This document shows positions 24,919 through 36,450 of a stretch of 64,000 nucleotides of DNA, in pieces (position 1 is the stretch's first letter; every line of letters begins with the position of its first letter). The stretch is from assembly GCA_032622095.1 (NCBI GenBank), contig CP136069.1, forward strand, positions 34,012,194 through 34,076,193. The letters are read 5' to 3'. Below the pieces are notes generated by a model. The model saw only the letters and a program-made list of their open reading frames with translations. It was not told the DNA's origin and made no database searches. This DNA comes from Siphonodentalium dalli (lineage: Eukaryota > Mollusca > Scaphopoda > Gadilida > Siphonodentaliidae). Made by a program: the position numbers and the translations under genes.

Positions 24919-25582
24919 ACCCCCCCCCCCCCCTCCGCGGTGACTTGAGGTCTGAAATTATGTTCCCTTTGTTACATGTCATGCTCCGGGAATCAAAAGA
25001 GGTCCATAAATACCTTTAAACGTACTTATTGAATGAGTAATTGCATTTAGAAAATTCGTGTTACTGATGTAAATAATAAAGAGCGTTCTTGTTATTTTTA
25101 GAAGTCACCCACATGCCCCCGAGGAAAACAGATAAACCAATAATATACACCAAAGGAGATTTTTATCCCCCCCCCCCCCCCCCATGCAGGGGAATGTGAA
25201 GTCGCCCGATCGTTCGACTTCTCGGCACACATCGAGCCTTTTCGCGGATATATCACGACCTGCTTTGAATATATACAATATATATTTACCACAGTAACAC
25301 ACCTGTAGACCGTAACACGACGTCACAAATTGTTGACACAATCTGACCAAAATCGGGCAGCAGAATAATTGGGCATGCTTTTCAAAGATCAGCCGAATTG
25401 CATCTGAAGTAATTTATTTATCGGTCACGTTATCGTTGTTAGTACTTGGACATCTTGGGCTGACTTAATATGCTGCGTGGGCTAGTTTCAATTTCTCGAC
25501 AGATTTTGCGCAAATAAATAAGAATATACTCAGCCTTTTATGGGAACAAATCATGAAAAGGCAACATAATACAAGAATTGAA

Positions 25583-25702
25583 CGTATGTGTTATTGGGGG
25601 ATACGGCGCTGTGGTCGTTTGGGGCACATTTAGTGAGAACCGCGACTTACACAATGTGCCCCAAACGACTACAATGCCGTTTCCTCCAATAACACACACA
25701 CA
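25583..25702. repeat. GC-rich hairpin (MITE-like)
   Basis: Arms TGTGTTATTGGGGGATACGG with GTCGTTTGGGGCACATT are repeated in inverted form after a loop of about 22 bp. The arms are about 45 bp with few mismatches. Confidence 0.65.
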
Positions 25703-26013
25703 CTTCATTCATTTCTTATAGAACCCCGTCCATTTTAGTTCCGCACGGGTATCCAGAATGCATGTGTAACATAACAGTGAAATTCACATCACATGCAAAA
25801 ACATAACATTGTAGAGCAAGTTTAAAAGTGCAATTTCAATGGGGTTCCATACATGTGTAACATAAATTACGAAAGAACCATCATTAATTGGTTCATGGTG
25901 GCTATTTTCAGTTCGTATAATTGAAGCTCGTTTGGTTCTTGAAGTCTACAGACCCAACCATTAAAGTGCGAATACTCAACTACAACTAAATTATCATAGC
26001 TGTATGGCTTTCT

Positions 26014-26477
26014 TTAAAGGTACTCAATTCGATAAGACGGTCCACATACTATCAAGATACAACAACATTTCTTCAAAATACGCTTTAGTTAACAGAATCG
26101 ATTTATTGCAACATAATAATGCTAACAACAGTACTGTCAACTGTGGTATCAAATTTCACAAAACTTGTTATTTATCAACATTTTGTTCAACAAAATATGG
26201 CCGTATTATCACTAAAGTATGACGCAATTGACCGTATTATCACTTGATTTTAGAGTTATCCATCTTCATCCGCAATTTTGCCCGAGACCCTCCGTTTGAC
26301 CTCGTGTTTCTGGGCCACATATTATTACACATCTCGAGAAATAACAAACTTCAAACATCGATATCTGATCACTCTGAGCGTTGACGGGTGGGTTCCTGGA
26401 CTCGAATTAAATATTTTTTACCCCGAAGCCAAATATATAGTAATTTAGGAGCGTCTGATCGGATTGAGTACCTTTAA
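26014..26477. mobile_element. TTAA-flanked MITE, family F
   Basis: The ends read AGGTACTCAATTCGAT and CGGATTGAGTACCT, each abutting TTAA. This copy is in the opposite orientation to 44095-44631 and 63079-63530. No coding capacity. Confidence 0.7.
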
Positions 26478-26710
26478 TAACTCAATCGTCGTATAATCAA
26501 AATCGTCGTCATGATGACGATAACAATAAATATGCCTTATATGGTTTTATCTCGATCTTTCATATTTATTCTTCCAGGAACCTGACTCAGACAGGGTGGC
26601 TAATAAGCATAAGTACTCAGACATCACTGGCAAGTTCGACAAGGTTGGTATTGCAATTGCTGCCCCTTGAATGGTTGAGCTATATGGAAGATATAAGCAG
26701 TATAGCGCTG

Positions 26711-26993
26711 TTAAAGACCCATTTAATTTTCGAGTCACCGATTATTTTTTATAGTGCCTTGATGTACAGTTTTAATAACAATCTATGTCATAAAATATGA
26801 TTAAAATACTATAAATCATCACCATTTGGGGCATTTGTGTCTCAGACGGTGCCCATAGAGTAATGGAAAATAGCTGAAATCATAAAATCATTTCCCCCGT
26901 TATGGCTCCCAGAATGCAACATAATTCAAACTGTAGTTTATTTTCAATGGAAGGGAATAACTATATATCTAAATATATAGAGTGGGCATTTAA
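26711..26993. mobile_element. Family E MITE, internally deleted
   Basis: TTAA plus AGACCCATTTAATTTTCGAG on the left; the right end reads GAGTGGGCA then TTTAA. It is about 170 bp shorter than the other copies. Confidence 0.55.
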
Positions 26994-27599
26994 ATCCTAA
27001 TTTGTTATTTGGGATATATGTATAGCGCTATAATGTAATACCAAAATAATGTCTCCATATAACTGATGAAACTCAATTCAATGTTTCCACAATATTTCTA
27101 ATTTTCCACTCAAGTCAATATTCAAATTGAGGGTGAATGATTCAAGTTTTCTTTTCTCTTGTCAAGTTTTTAATGAGATTACACCTATACATGTACTATA
27201 GCATACTAATGTCGGGTACCGGTACCCCGTAATACCATGCATGCACTGTCCCGGTTAAGAAATTGGGAAAAAAATGCCCAGATACAAGGAGTGTGTCGAC
27301 TCTGCTAAGTGCGCTGTGATAGAGAAAATAACATGTTTCCATCATCAAAATGTTGTTCATCATAAATGTAATATTAATTGGGCCAAATAAATATTGTTTA
27401 AATCAAAATAACTGGATTGAGCGATTTTCTTTTACTTGATGGACACGTCTACGCCGCAGATATTCCATATAATTCGTGAAATAGTGAATGTGTTCCTATT
27501 TATGGCCCGAATCATTAAACAAGTCTGTATGTTAATGATCCTATATATAAATCTGGTCTGAGGTCAGCTACATGTAATTACAAAAGGTGGAATCAGTCG

Positions 27600-27862
27600 A
27601 TCTGGTTACAGGTGGGGATCGGCCATTCATCATATCTAGTCAATTCTTTTGGAACCATTTTCCAGATATATAGTTTAAGAGATCCATTTATACAATTTGA
27701 TGACTTTAAATCTGGACTCAAGACTCATCTATTTGAAAGAGTTTTTAGACACTTAAAATGTAAATGTATAGTTATTTATTTATCTGTGTATGTAGTAGCT
27801 CACATGTATGTATTTATTGTAAAGCACAGTGAGCACAATTTTGTTGAAACGTGGCAATAAAC
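27600..27862 (+). pseudogene. LINE reverse-transcriptase C-terminus relic
   Basis: A 5'-truncated, frameshifted remnant. WNHFPDI in one frame is followed, one frame over, by DDFKSGLKTHLFERVF, the WNxLP ... FKxxLKTHLF pattern at the end of many non-LTR reverse transcriptase ORFs. Downstream, GTAAAGCACAGTGAGCAC resembles the common 3' end of CR1/L2-like elements. The clade cannot be decided from so short a piece. Confidence 0.55.
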
Positions 27863-27871
27863 TATATTAGT

Positions 27872-28272
27872 ATATGTGACCCGCCATATCAAATCCAGTC
27901 GCCTCGCATATATAAGAGAATGCATTGGCCTAACAATTTTTTACAATTTTAATAATTTTTTCTTGTATTCTTTAACAATTTGATAATTTCACCCATACAG
28001 AGCCCCAGACAAACATGAGCAGACGACACTTTTCTATATGCTTCTATATATGTGTGGGGCTCCCTGCAGGGTAATGGATGTTTTTTATTTTATGTCCTAA
28101 AAATTGTAAGAAACATTTATTTAAAAAAAAATGATAAAAAATTGTTAGGCCAATGCATTCTCTTATATATGCGAGGCGACCTATGGTCGACTCGCATATA
28201 TAAGAGAATGCATTGGCACAGGGTAAAAAAAAATCCGACTTACGACTGGATTTGATATGGCGGGTCACATAT
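27872..28272. mobile_element. Hairpin MITE, family C
   Basis: The ends ATATGTGACCCGCCATATC and the complement are long inverted repeats that continue through AAATCCAGTCG. The left half-palindrome is cut (27900-27929); the full 67-bp palindrome sits at 28150-28216. Between them is a second hairpin with GAGCCCCAGACAAACATGAG and TGTGTGGGGCTCCCTGCAGG. Confidence 0.75.
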
Positions 28273-28328
28273 ATAAATAGTAGGGTACTCGAACATTACA
28301 TGTGCCTTTAAATGTTCATTTCTTGTAG

Positions 28329-28454
28329 ACCGGCGCTCGGCGTATGGGTATCGTTTGTGCTAATTGCAACACCACTACAACAACGTTGTGGAGGAGAAAT
28401 GCAGAAGGGGAACCGGTCTGCAACGCATGTGGACTCTATTTTAAACTACATCAG
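28329..28454 (+). CDS. GATA4/5/6-like transcription factor, exon 3 (C-terminal zinc finger)
   Basis: The exon encodes residues 493-534 and the second finger C-X2-C-X17-C-X2-C (Cys 502, 505, 523, 526) with [20 protein letters not shown] and GLYFKLHQ. The C-finger is the main WGATAR-binding domain of GATA factors. [14 protein letters not shown] favours the GATA4/5/6 class; GATA1/2/3 proteins usually have [14 protein letters not shown]. The exon is phase 0 on both sides, with acceptor TTTCTTGTAG and donor GTACAA. It continues without a gap into the basic tail of exon 4. Confidence 0.96.
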
Positions 28455-28559
28455 GTACAAAGTTACTAAATTACAAAATTATAGCATGCCAACAAGGTGC
28501 ATATAAAATAGTTTTATTCTTGAAAAAAATACACATAAACAAACACTATGTGGTCCAAA

Positions 28560-28800
28560 TGTGATAACTCTATTTCTCCTTGTTCTCTAAATATTTTTTT
28601 CTAAGATCAGAAAAAAATGTTAATATAAGAAATGACATGATCACTTTTTCTAACACAAGAACAATTTTCTTGTTCTCTAAAGACTTTTTATTTAAAAGCA
28701 AAACAAAAAAATTAATATAAAAAATCACATAATCACTTTTTCTGACATAAGAAATTTTTTCTTGTAATCTGAACAGAAATTTTTACTTATTGTCTAGAAT
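28560..28800. repeat. Two degenerate ~115-bp A/T-rich units
   Basis: Units at about 28568-28680 and 28681-28790 share CTTGTTCTCTAAA, TTAATATAA and ATCACTTTTTCTRACA. They lie in GATA intron 3. Confidence 0.5.
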
Positions 28801-29137
28801 ACAATTCTAGATATAACAAAATGTGCACCAGTTGGATAATTTTTTCTTGACTTTTTTCTCGAATAAGAAAATTATTTCTTTAAATGAGAAAATACATCTC
28901 TAAATAGGAAATATTTTCTTACCTGGGAAATATTTTTTGGAAGTTTCTGTTCAGAAATGAAATTAATTTAAAATATTGACAAATTTGTTAGCTAATGTAT
29001 CTGCTTTACCTACACGATGTATCATTGTATAGCATAAGAAGGTTTCTTCCCACAAGACAGTAAATTACCATTGCCATTGTGTCGAATAATGATGAAGTAG
29101 ATGAGAACAATTAATTTGGATTTGATATGCTATGTAG

Positions 29138-29300
29138 GTCAACAGACCAATGTCTATGAAGAAAGATGGGATTCAAACGAGAAAACGGAAAGCAAAAGGA
29201 AGCTCAAAGTCCTCGAAATCAGCTGACAGAGCACATCACATGAATGGCACACATGGTCTGCTCGATCTCACTAACGTTCCTAAATCATCTTCCGACCAAA
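29138..29300 (+). CDS. GATA4/5/6-like transcription factor, exon 4 (basic tail)
   Basis: The exon encodes residues 535-588 plus one base of a split codon. It opens with VNRPMSMKKDGIQTRKRKAK, the conserved basic extension that follows the C-finger and contacts DNA; it also acts as nuclear localisation signal in related factors. A Ser/Lys-rich stretch follows. The acceptor is TATGTAG; the donor is CCAAA then GTAAGT. Vertebrate GATA4/5/6 have VPRPLAM(K/R)KEGIQTRKRK, so VNRP is a mixed feature. Confidence 0.95.
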
Positions 29301-29381
29301 GTAAGTTCCGCAGTACATTTGTGTGTGATTTCTCAAAGTATCCAAGCATATATTATATTCTCATAAATATTTTATTAAAGG

Positions 29382-29535
29382 GTGACTGTACACTAAATCC
29401 GGCAATTTTGGTACCATCTCATTTTATACTCAACAGATGATATGCAACAAAATGTATGAATTCGAGCCATGGATTAGTGCAATATACACTAATGTGATGC
29501 AAACAACACGTTAATTATAATGAACATGAGTTTAT
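29382..29535. repeat. Interspersed repeat, copy 1 of 2
   Basis: Matches 31374-31545 from CTGTACACTAAATCCGG through GAGCCATGGATTAGTGCA to ATTATAATGAA. This copy is in intron 4; the other lies just downstream of the stop codon. Confidence 0.65.
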
Positions 29536-30762
29536 GACCCGATTCATTAACTCATTTGCATGCATAGTATCATTTCCATGTTGTTTGCATCGTTTATAGA
29601 GCACATGAGTGTATTTTGCACTAATCCATGGTTTAAAGTGATGTGAAACTCTCAGGTAGGGTGATCAAATATAAATGTAGAATAATCTTGCTCAAAGTGG
29701 TTATTTTTACGAATATAAATCCAATTTACAACACACACCGTCATTCTTATATATCAATTAAATTCAATGACTCTCGGTTGCGAAATCATTTGCTTTCGTT
29801 TATCGCCGTTTGTTGCGTCCCGAATCTATATATATGTTAATATTTACAATTGCGCGTTGTTCAGGCGGTGTTTTCTATGGAGTGGTGTGGTCGATTTCGT
29901 TGAGATTTTCGACGATGTTAGTAGAATTTAAGATCCCCCTAATTGGTACAGCGCCCGATTACTAGCTTATCAGTTTAATGCATCCGAACAAGTCCATAAT
30001 ATGTCTTTAACGCAGACTATGGGACGTTGTATGTGGATATGTTCAATGTCTTGTCGGTCGCCACCCCAAACAAGCAGACAACATCAACACTATATAAACA
30101 GACCTACTGTTATTCCACTGCCAGTCTTCAGTGCAAGGGTGTGTAACACGGATTACATTTCAGACACTTTCAATATATCTTTGCCCCATTTTCTTCAGTC
30201 TATATGCCATATATCTGACCCGAAAAGTTTCGTGTTATGTTCATTTCCACTGCTAAACTAAATTCTGCTTGCGTTTCTACACTCTATATGATGAAGTTGC
30301 AAGCACCGGCATTTAGAAAACTGCCAAAGCATAGCTACAAACATTCAAGGGCATAAGTGTATGTTTTCTATACTTACAGTTATTTCATGCAGATTACGAC
30401 AGTTCCCCAATTAGTAAAACTTTATGTGAGCTTATAAAATAAGACTGCATGTTAATTGAGCCTTGAGACCTTCACATGTCAATGCGTTCAAGTAGATAAA
30501 TCCGAGCGAGGATTGACAAGACGCTGGTAGAGCTTGGTAGACTCATTGTCCGAGAAAGTCGACAGTCGACATAACTAACAATATATATGGCATAGTAATT
30601 ATAACGACCACTTGTCACCATATGTAAGGCGCCATACCTACTGTGCCATCGTACTGTGATAGGTGTGTCTCTAGACATTGTTTAGGCAACATTGGTTGTA
30701 AATTGAAATGTGTATATTTGACAGAGAACTACTGTTGGAAAATATTTCATTATGTTTTATAG
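29536..30762. other. Rest of GATA intron 4
   Basis: No additional exon is supported. The donor at 29301 and acceptor TTTTATAG at 30755-30762 agree in phase (one base plus two bases give Met). Confidence 0.55.
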
Positions 30763-31148
30763 TGACAGAGATGACAACACTCACCATACCACAACAGGCC
30801 GCAAGTTACCCGAGCTTGTTTCAAGGTCAGCATTCAGCGGTCCTGGCCGCGCTTAGCAACCCGCCGCCGCCAACTCTCTTGCCTATGACGTCAGTCGGAA
30901 CCTACCGCCAACACCAACATGAACTATATTCAAACGGCACTCAGGAGTCCGCCGATAGGTTTTTAACAGACGACGGTGAAATTTTCTTGAAGCAGCAGCC
31001 AGAACTATTCGCCCCATCTCCGCCCAAAGCTATACCGGTGACGTCAGAAGTGCCGTCGGATAACGAATGCATCGACGTCCAAGAAGAGGCGTCGTTGACC
31101 GATATCGGACACCTCACACCAGTTACATGTACCGTTCCTCCAACGTGA
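30763..31148 (+). CDS. GATA4/5/6-like transcription factor, exon 5 (C-terminus and stop)
   Basis: The exon encodes residues 589-716 and the TGA stop at 31146-31148. It joins exon 4 through a split ATG codon. The sequence is Pro/Ser/Thr-rich with acidic patches near the end, consistent with a regulatory tail; there is no known domain. SLFQGQHSAVLAAL echoes GRFQGQHSVGLLPY of exon 1. The acceptor TTTTATAG has a weak pyrimidine tract, so an alternative acceptor cannot be excluded. A polyadenylation site could not be fixed because repeats follow. Confidence 0.85.
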
Positions 31149-31373
31149 AGTGATCAGAATATCTCGATTATTTTGTATAGTATCCCTTTCCTTGACTCAC
31201 AATGGTTACTGACAATGCCACTATCTCGCCGCGACAGCCATGAGTCCACTATATATGTGGGTTCTGTGGTGTGACCCCCTCCCCCTGAATCCTGCATACC
31301 AGTTAAAATTAACAGACAGGGTGAAACTGAACGTCAGTTAACAGAGGGGTGAATACTGTATAGCAGTTATAGG

Positions 31374-31545
31374 GGGCTGTACACTAAATCCGGCCATTTA
31401 TGAGACCATCTCCTTTTATACAACATAATATATGCAACAAATGAATGAATTTGAGCCATGGATGAGTGCAAAATACACTCATTTGTTCTATGAACGATTT
31501 AAACAACATGGTGATTATAATGAAAATGAGTTAATCACTGTGAAT
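31374..31545. repeat. Interspersed repeat, copy 2 of 2
   Basis: Collinear with 29382-29535. It probably lies in the GATA 3' UTR or just beyond it. Confidence 0.6.
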
Positions 31546-31962
31546 GGTCGCCATGTTTGACATTGGTAAGCCAGATAAACTCAATAGTTCGTTGTTTATT
31601 AATAATATTGTGTTCATCCTCGTTTGAGGTCATCGTTTTTGGAGATCTGGGCAATCAAGTTCCTGAACCCATGCATGCGACAATGGCCAATTCATCAATA
31701 GCATAGTGCCTAATTTGACATACCCTAAAATCTGAACGGATGTTCCACATTAACTTTCATATAAGGCGTGGTTGAGGGTTTGTCGTGTAGTTTCAATAGA
31801 TTGCAAACCCATTACACGGTGGAGAATCACGTGGTTTCGGGGTTAGTGAATACCACGCATACAAAATGGCCGAGGCTGGTGCAAACGCACCAAAAACATA
31901 ATATATGAGGAACTGACAAAACATAGCATGTTGACTGTTACGAGCATATGCTAGTTTATTTT

Positions 31963-32292
31963 TTAACCCTTTACCCAACAAACCGGCCAAAAACGCCCAA
32001 ATAAAGCTTCAACAGCCTAAATTATCTTCGGTCTGTCTCAATAAAACCATACAAATATGGATATCATTGGAACCGGCTCATTGACCACATTGTGATTGTT
32101 ACAGTTATGCCCTGTGCCAATGCATTTTCTTATATATGCGAGTCGACCATAGGTTGCCTCGCATATATAAGAGAATGCATTGGCATTGGCCTTTTTTTAC
32201 CATTTTTTATTACATTCTTTAACAATTTTATAATTTTTAATGTGTTAAGAGAATGCCTTGGCACAGGGCCGTTTTGTTGGGTAAAGGGTTAA
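31963..32292. mobile_element. TTAA-flanked MITE, family A, nested in family J
   Basis: It has the ends CCCTTTACCCAACA and its complement with TTAA on both sides. One 67-bp palindrome remains (32117-32182); the second is reduced to AAGAGAATGCCTTGG. The related sequence at 36039 has no insertion. Confidence 0.85.
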
Positions 32293-32487
32293 GCAAGTTG
32301 ATACCTCATTTCTTCGGAAATACTCCATGGTTTTCTATAGCATTCTGACCAAAGCTTCCAGTCAGAGGGGCGTGGAATACACCAGTCCATAATCCTTAAA
32401 TTCGACTGACAATTTTGGTCAGAACTTTAGAGCAAACAAATGTGAATTTGGACACAGATGATGTATCACCTTGATTGAAAAATAGTA

Positions 32488-32612
32488 TAGCATCTGTTCG
32501 TAGCTCACACAATACTATGTAATAATTATAGCATCTGTTCAAGCTCACACAATACTATGTAATAATTATAGCATCTGTTCAAGCTCACACAATACTATGT
32601 AATAATTACGTC
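32488..32612. repeat. 40-bp minisatellite, three units
   Basis: The unit ATAGCATCTGTTCAAGCTCA plus CACAATACTATGTAATAATT is repeated three times, nearly identical. A 12-bp triplication (TTCGTGATAG plus AG) lies at about 32682-32712. Copy 2 of family J has single versions. Confidence 0.85.
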
Positions 32613-33420
32613 ATATCTTAGTTTATTTACACTTTTCCCAGTTTCTGGTCGCGTTTTCGATCGCCTCGGCCAATTTGAATTCGTGATAGTTCGTGATAGT
32701 TCGTGATAGTTCGCGCTGCCACTTGCCAAATTTGCAAATGGCAATAATAATTCACAGTTGGCAAAACATATTTTCATTTGGCAAAAGTTTTTGGCAAGTC
32801 ACTTTTTAATTCCTCAAGAAAGTTGAAAGATATTGGTGAATCAATACCATTCGTTTCAGGGAACTCTTACAATGTTATATTAGTCGTGTTTTATATGGTC
32901 TTAGAAAAGTTAACACCTTTATTAAGATGCAGTAAATATGATAGCATTAGTATTGATGGGTGAGGCATTACCGTCTTTGGTATGGTGGTGTTTAATCCTC
33001 TTGCAATGTGCCCTTCCGATGAATCAACCCTTCTACAATTTTATTGTTCGGTGATTGGTTTATTGTTGTATGATAAACCAAAAAACAAGACTCAATGTTG
33101 CAGAAAATTATACTATCAGGGATAGCATTTGGCAAATTCTAAAAGAATTTGGCAAAAAATATTTTCATTTTTGGAAAATTATTTGGCAAAAGTAAATTTT
33201 GGTCCAGCGCGGACCCATGCGTGATACTCATCAACTCGAAACCACATGATTCCTCGCCGTGCATTAGACTTGTCTGTTGAATTGTTGCTTCAATTGTGGA
33301 AAGCTATTTGAAAAGTCACAAAACAACTTTCAATTGCGATGGTAGAATGGGACACATATTGGTCATTGATAATCCAATGCATACTTCTTCATGTTATTAC
33401 TCGCGAGGATGCACTGTCAC

Positions 33421-33512
33421 CATGCACTGGTTCGTGTTTGGGTATGTTGCCGATATCCTTCTATCATCATGTACTGGTTTGTGTTTGGGTATGTTGCCGA
33501 TATCTTTCTAAT
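33421..33512. repeat. Tandem duplication of ~48 bp
   Basis: ACTGGTTCGTGTTTGGGTAT and GTTGCCGATATCTTTCTA occur twice in tandem with small differences. Confidence 0.75.
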
Positions 33513-33710
33513 CAGAAGGGAAACGTGGCTAGCAACAAAAAACAAACAAACAAACAAATAAAATAAAAAGATAAGTTCCCTCAGTTTCATAAATTTTCAT
33601 ATAAATTTAGTTTTAATGGAACATATATTGATTGATATAAAAAAGTTAAAACGAGAATAGACGGTTCATTTTATTGAACACACATTTTACTAAAATAAAA
33701 CGAGAAGTTA

Positions 33711-33964
33711 TTAACCCTTTGAGTGCCAGGTCCGATTTTTGTATCAAAACATATACCCTGTGCCAATGCATTCTCTTATATATGCGAGTCGACCATAGGT
33801 CGCCTCGCATATATAAGAGAATGCATTGGCCTAACATTTTTTTTTTTTTTTTTTTTTTTTTTACAATTTTTGACAATTTTAATAATTTATTCTTATATTC
33901 TTTAACAGACTTATTTTGTAGGTTTAGGGCCGATGAGATCGGCCCCCGGCACTCAAAAGGTTAA
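33711..33964. mobile_element. TTAA-flanked hairpin MITE, family B
   Basis: Ends CCCTTTGAGTGCCAGG and its complement with TTAA on both sides. The palindrome sits at 33763-33829 and is followed by a T run of about 24. It is inverted relative to 19017-19263. Its right TTAA is also the left TTAA of the next element. Confidence 0.8.
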
Positions 33965-34414
33965 AGGCCCACTTATTTTCATAACATTTAAACATGCCAT
34001 ATTATATTTCATTTGAAAGAGGAAGCTCCAGAACTTATTCGATGTAATAAACTGTGAACATTTAGTTTTTGTTCAGATATCGGTGTATACGTTCTGTGCT
34101 CAAGTTTCCTGCATAAAGTCTATTATTTTCAATGGAGGGGGAATAACTCTATATATTTAGAAATAGTTATTTCCCTTCCATTGAAAATAAACTGCAGTTT
34201 CTATTATGTTGCATTCTGGGAGCCATAACGGGGGAAATTATTTTATGATTTCAGCTAATTTCTATTACTTTATGGACACCTTCTGAGACACAGACGTTCC
34301 AAATGGTGATGAATTCTAGTATATTAATCATATTTTATGGCATAGATTGTAATTAAAACCGTATATCAAGGCACTATAAAAAATTAATCGGTGACTCGAA
34401 AATTAAGTGGGCTT
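33961..34414. mobile_element. Family E MITE, right edge joined to family F
   Basis: The left TTAA plus AGGCCCACTTATTTTC and the right TCGAAAATTAAGTGGGC are inverted ends. There is no TTAA on the right; the sequence runs directly into family F at 34415. Confidence 0.6.
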
Positions 34415-34741
34415 TTCAGAGTGATCAGATATCGATGTTTGAAATCTATTATAGTAAACAGTCGACGAGAGGAATTTCTCTGACCAAATTGCAGATGAAG
34501 ATGGATAACTCTAAAATCAAGTGGCTTTTTTGTGTCAAATATTTGACAAACCGGCAAAATTTCGTTGAACAAAATGTTGATAAATAACAGGTTTTGGGCA
34601 ATTTTATACTATTGTTGACTGAGGTTAGCATTATTTTTGGGGAATTAATCGATTCTGATAACTAAAGCGCCATTTCAAAAAAATTGTTGTTGTTGGAATC
34701 TGATGATATGGGGACCATCGCATCGGATTGAGTACGTTTAA
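34415..34741. mobile_element. Family F MITE, left end missing
   Basis: It starts at CAGAGTGATCAGATATCGAT, an internal family F motif (compare 63187), and ends ATCGGATTGAGTACGT then TTAA. The left terminal ~100 bp are absent. Confidence 0.6.
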
Positions 34742-34849
34742 ATACACTCGTCTTTTTTAGTCGACATCACTTGAAATGGACCAAAAATCCTCATCTATAT
34801 TTTCATATTGTTCATATCATCTATATTTATATCTCATATAAAAACTGCT

Positions 34850-35250
34850 AGGCAGAGTTCTGTCCCCTCACTACGCTGGTCCGACCACTGTCACATCGTG
34901 CTACATACAGTAATGATCTAATTAATCGACTTCTTAACCACAGCAGAATTATGGGTAATTCCCGAGAGCTTTCCGATGAATGGCAACAAGCCATATTTCC
35001 GACTAAATCCTGAAAAGTTACCCATAATTCTGCTGTGGTTAAGAAGTCGATTAATTAAAGCATTACTGTAAGTGTCAGAGCATGCCGTGAATCTCTGCGC
35101 TGTCTATACGCCTATGGAGATCACATTCCGCCGATTCAAACCCGGGAACAACTTTTTGATAGTCTGACCTGTCCCGACAGCGGACGTTATAACATTGAAC
35201 GAACAACGTCTGACCAGTGTGGCGATGTGACAGAACTCTGCCTTGTAGTT
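34850..35250. mobile_element. Nested inverted repeat: GGCAGAGTTCTGTC ends around a hairpin
   Basis: The outer ends GGCAGAGTTCTGTC (34853) and GACAGAACTCTGCC (to about 35245) are inverted. Inside, 34908-35070 is a hairpin related to the 213-bp palindrome at 41841 but with part of one arm deleted at AATTCCCGAGAGC. Similar CAGAGTTCAGTCCCC fragments lie at 35390-35425 and 35641-35655. Confidence 0.6.
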
Positions 35251-35458
35251 TTCATCATATCTTGTGAATTCTTACAGTGCCATACTTGTACATATATGCC
35301 GTTTCTAGTCTGCGAGGGAAGCTGTTATTCAACTTAGTGTGCATGACGTTTTTAAAACCCTTTGATCAAGCTGCAAAACAGAGTTCAGTCCCCTCGCTAA
35401 GCGATGTCTGAACTCTGCCGGCACGTGTATTTTTAAAATTAAATCTAACATTTTTTAT

Positions 35459-35580
35459 TTAAGTGTTTTGCCAGTTACAATTCATTCTGGCTTGATCTAG
35501 ACCATTTTGAAATTAATATGGACAGTTCTGTTTCTCAGAATAATGCAGAATGAATTGTAACCTACAAAAATCTCAAATAA
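35459..35580. mobile_element. Family K hairpin MITE
   Basis: Left TTAAGTGTTTTGCCAGTTAC and a degraded right end AATTGTAACCTACAAAAATC. Relative of 18912-19020. Confidence 0.5.
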
Positions 35581-36395
35581 ATAAATGCGACATTTCTGCA
35601 CATTGCGCGTTGGTGCTGGCAGCGGTATAAGTCCTGTGTAGGGGACTGAACTCTGCATGGAGCTTGCCCTTTGATATCTTCGGGCCAGGAACCTACGTCA
35701 TAATTTGCTGGAAAATAGCGACAAGATTCATCGTTTTCTTCGCCGATATATAAATATCTCAACAATAATAAAAAATAAAAAAAAATGTGAATGGGCTGTA
35801 TATCTATTTTACCAGCTCACTATATAGGAATCCTGTCCACATATAAATATGACTGTTGGTGGGATATAAGAGTCCAAGTGACTTCTGTCATCACTTCCAC
35901 TGTGTGGAATCACGTGGTTTCGTGGTTGGTGAGTACCACCATACAAAAGGTCGAAGCTGGTGAAACGCACAAATAACATAATATAGAAACTGTCAGAAAA
36001 CATATCACTTTGACTGTTACGAGCATATGCTAGTTTATTTTTGAAGCAAGTTGATACCTTATTTGTTTGGAAATGCTCCGTGGTTTTCTAGAACATTCTG
36101 ACCAGTTGCCAGTCCGAGGTGCGTGGAAAACACCAGTCCATAATCCTTCGACTGACAACTTAGTTCAGAATGTTAGAGCAAAAAACGTGAATTTGGAAAT
36201 GTATTTAGATGATACATTAGCTTGTTTGAAAAAATATTATATCATCTGCTCGTGGCTCAAAAAATACTATGTAATATGTCATATCTTAGTTTATTACCCT
36301 TTTCCTCGTTTCTGATCGCGTTTCTAATCGCCTCGGCCATTTTGAATGCGTACTACTCACAGGTATTTGGCACAATAGACCCCCACCACCCTAAA

Positions 36396-36398
<3 letters not shown>

Positions 36399-36447
<49 letters not shown>
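36399..36447. repeat. (TA)n microsatellite
   Basis: About 49 bp of TA dinucleotides. A second TA tract of about 27 bp is at 39157-39183. Confidence 0.95.

Positions 36448-36450
<3 letters not shown>

Larger units (their letters stand above)
23678..28328 (+). other. GATA gene intron 2 (4.65 kb)
   Basis: The intron separates the two finger exons and holds interspersed repeats, hairpins, family E, F and C MITEs and a LINE relic. Intron positions between fingers are a conserved feature of animal GATA genes. Confidence 0.85.
31815..33261. mobile_element. 1.45-kb TIR element, family J copy 1
   Basis: The left end CACGGTGGAGAATCACGTGG and right end (complement of GCACGGCGAGGAATCATG) are inverted copies continuing through TTTCG. 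The same 5-bp CATTA lies outside both ends (31810-31814 and 33262-33266), a good target duplication. A family A MITE is inserted at 31963-32292. The element is collinear with 35898-36345 of copy 2 for its first ~0.5 kb. No transposase was recognised. Confidence 0.6.
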
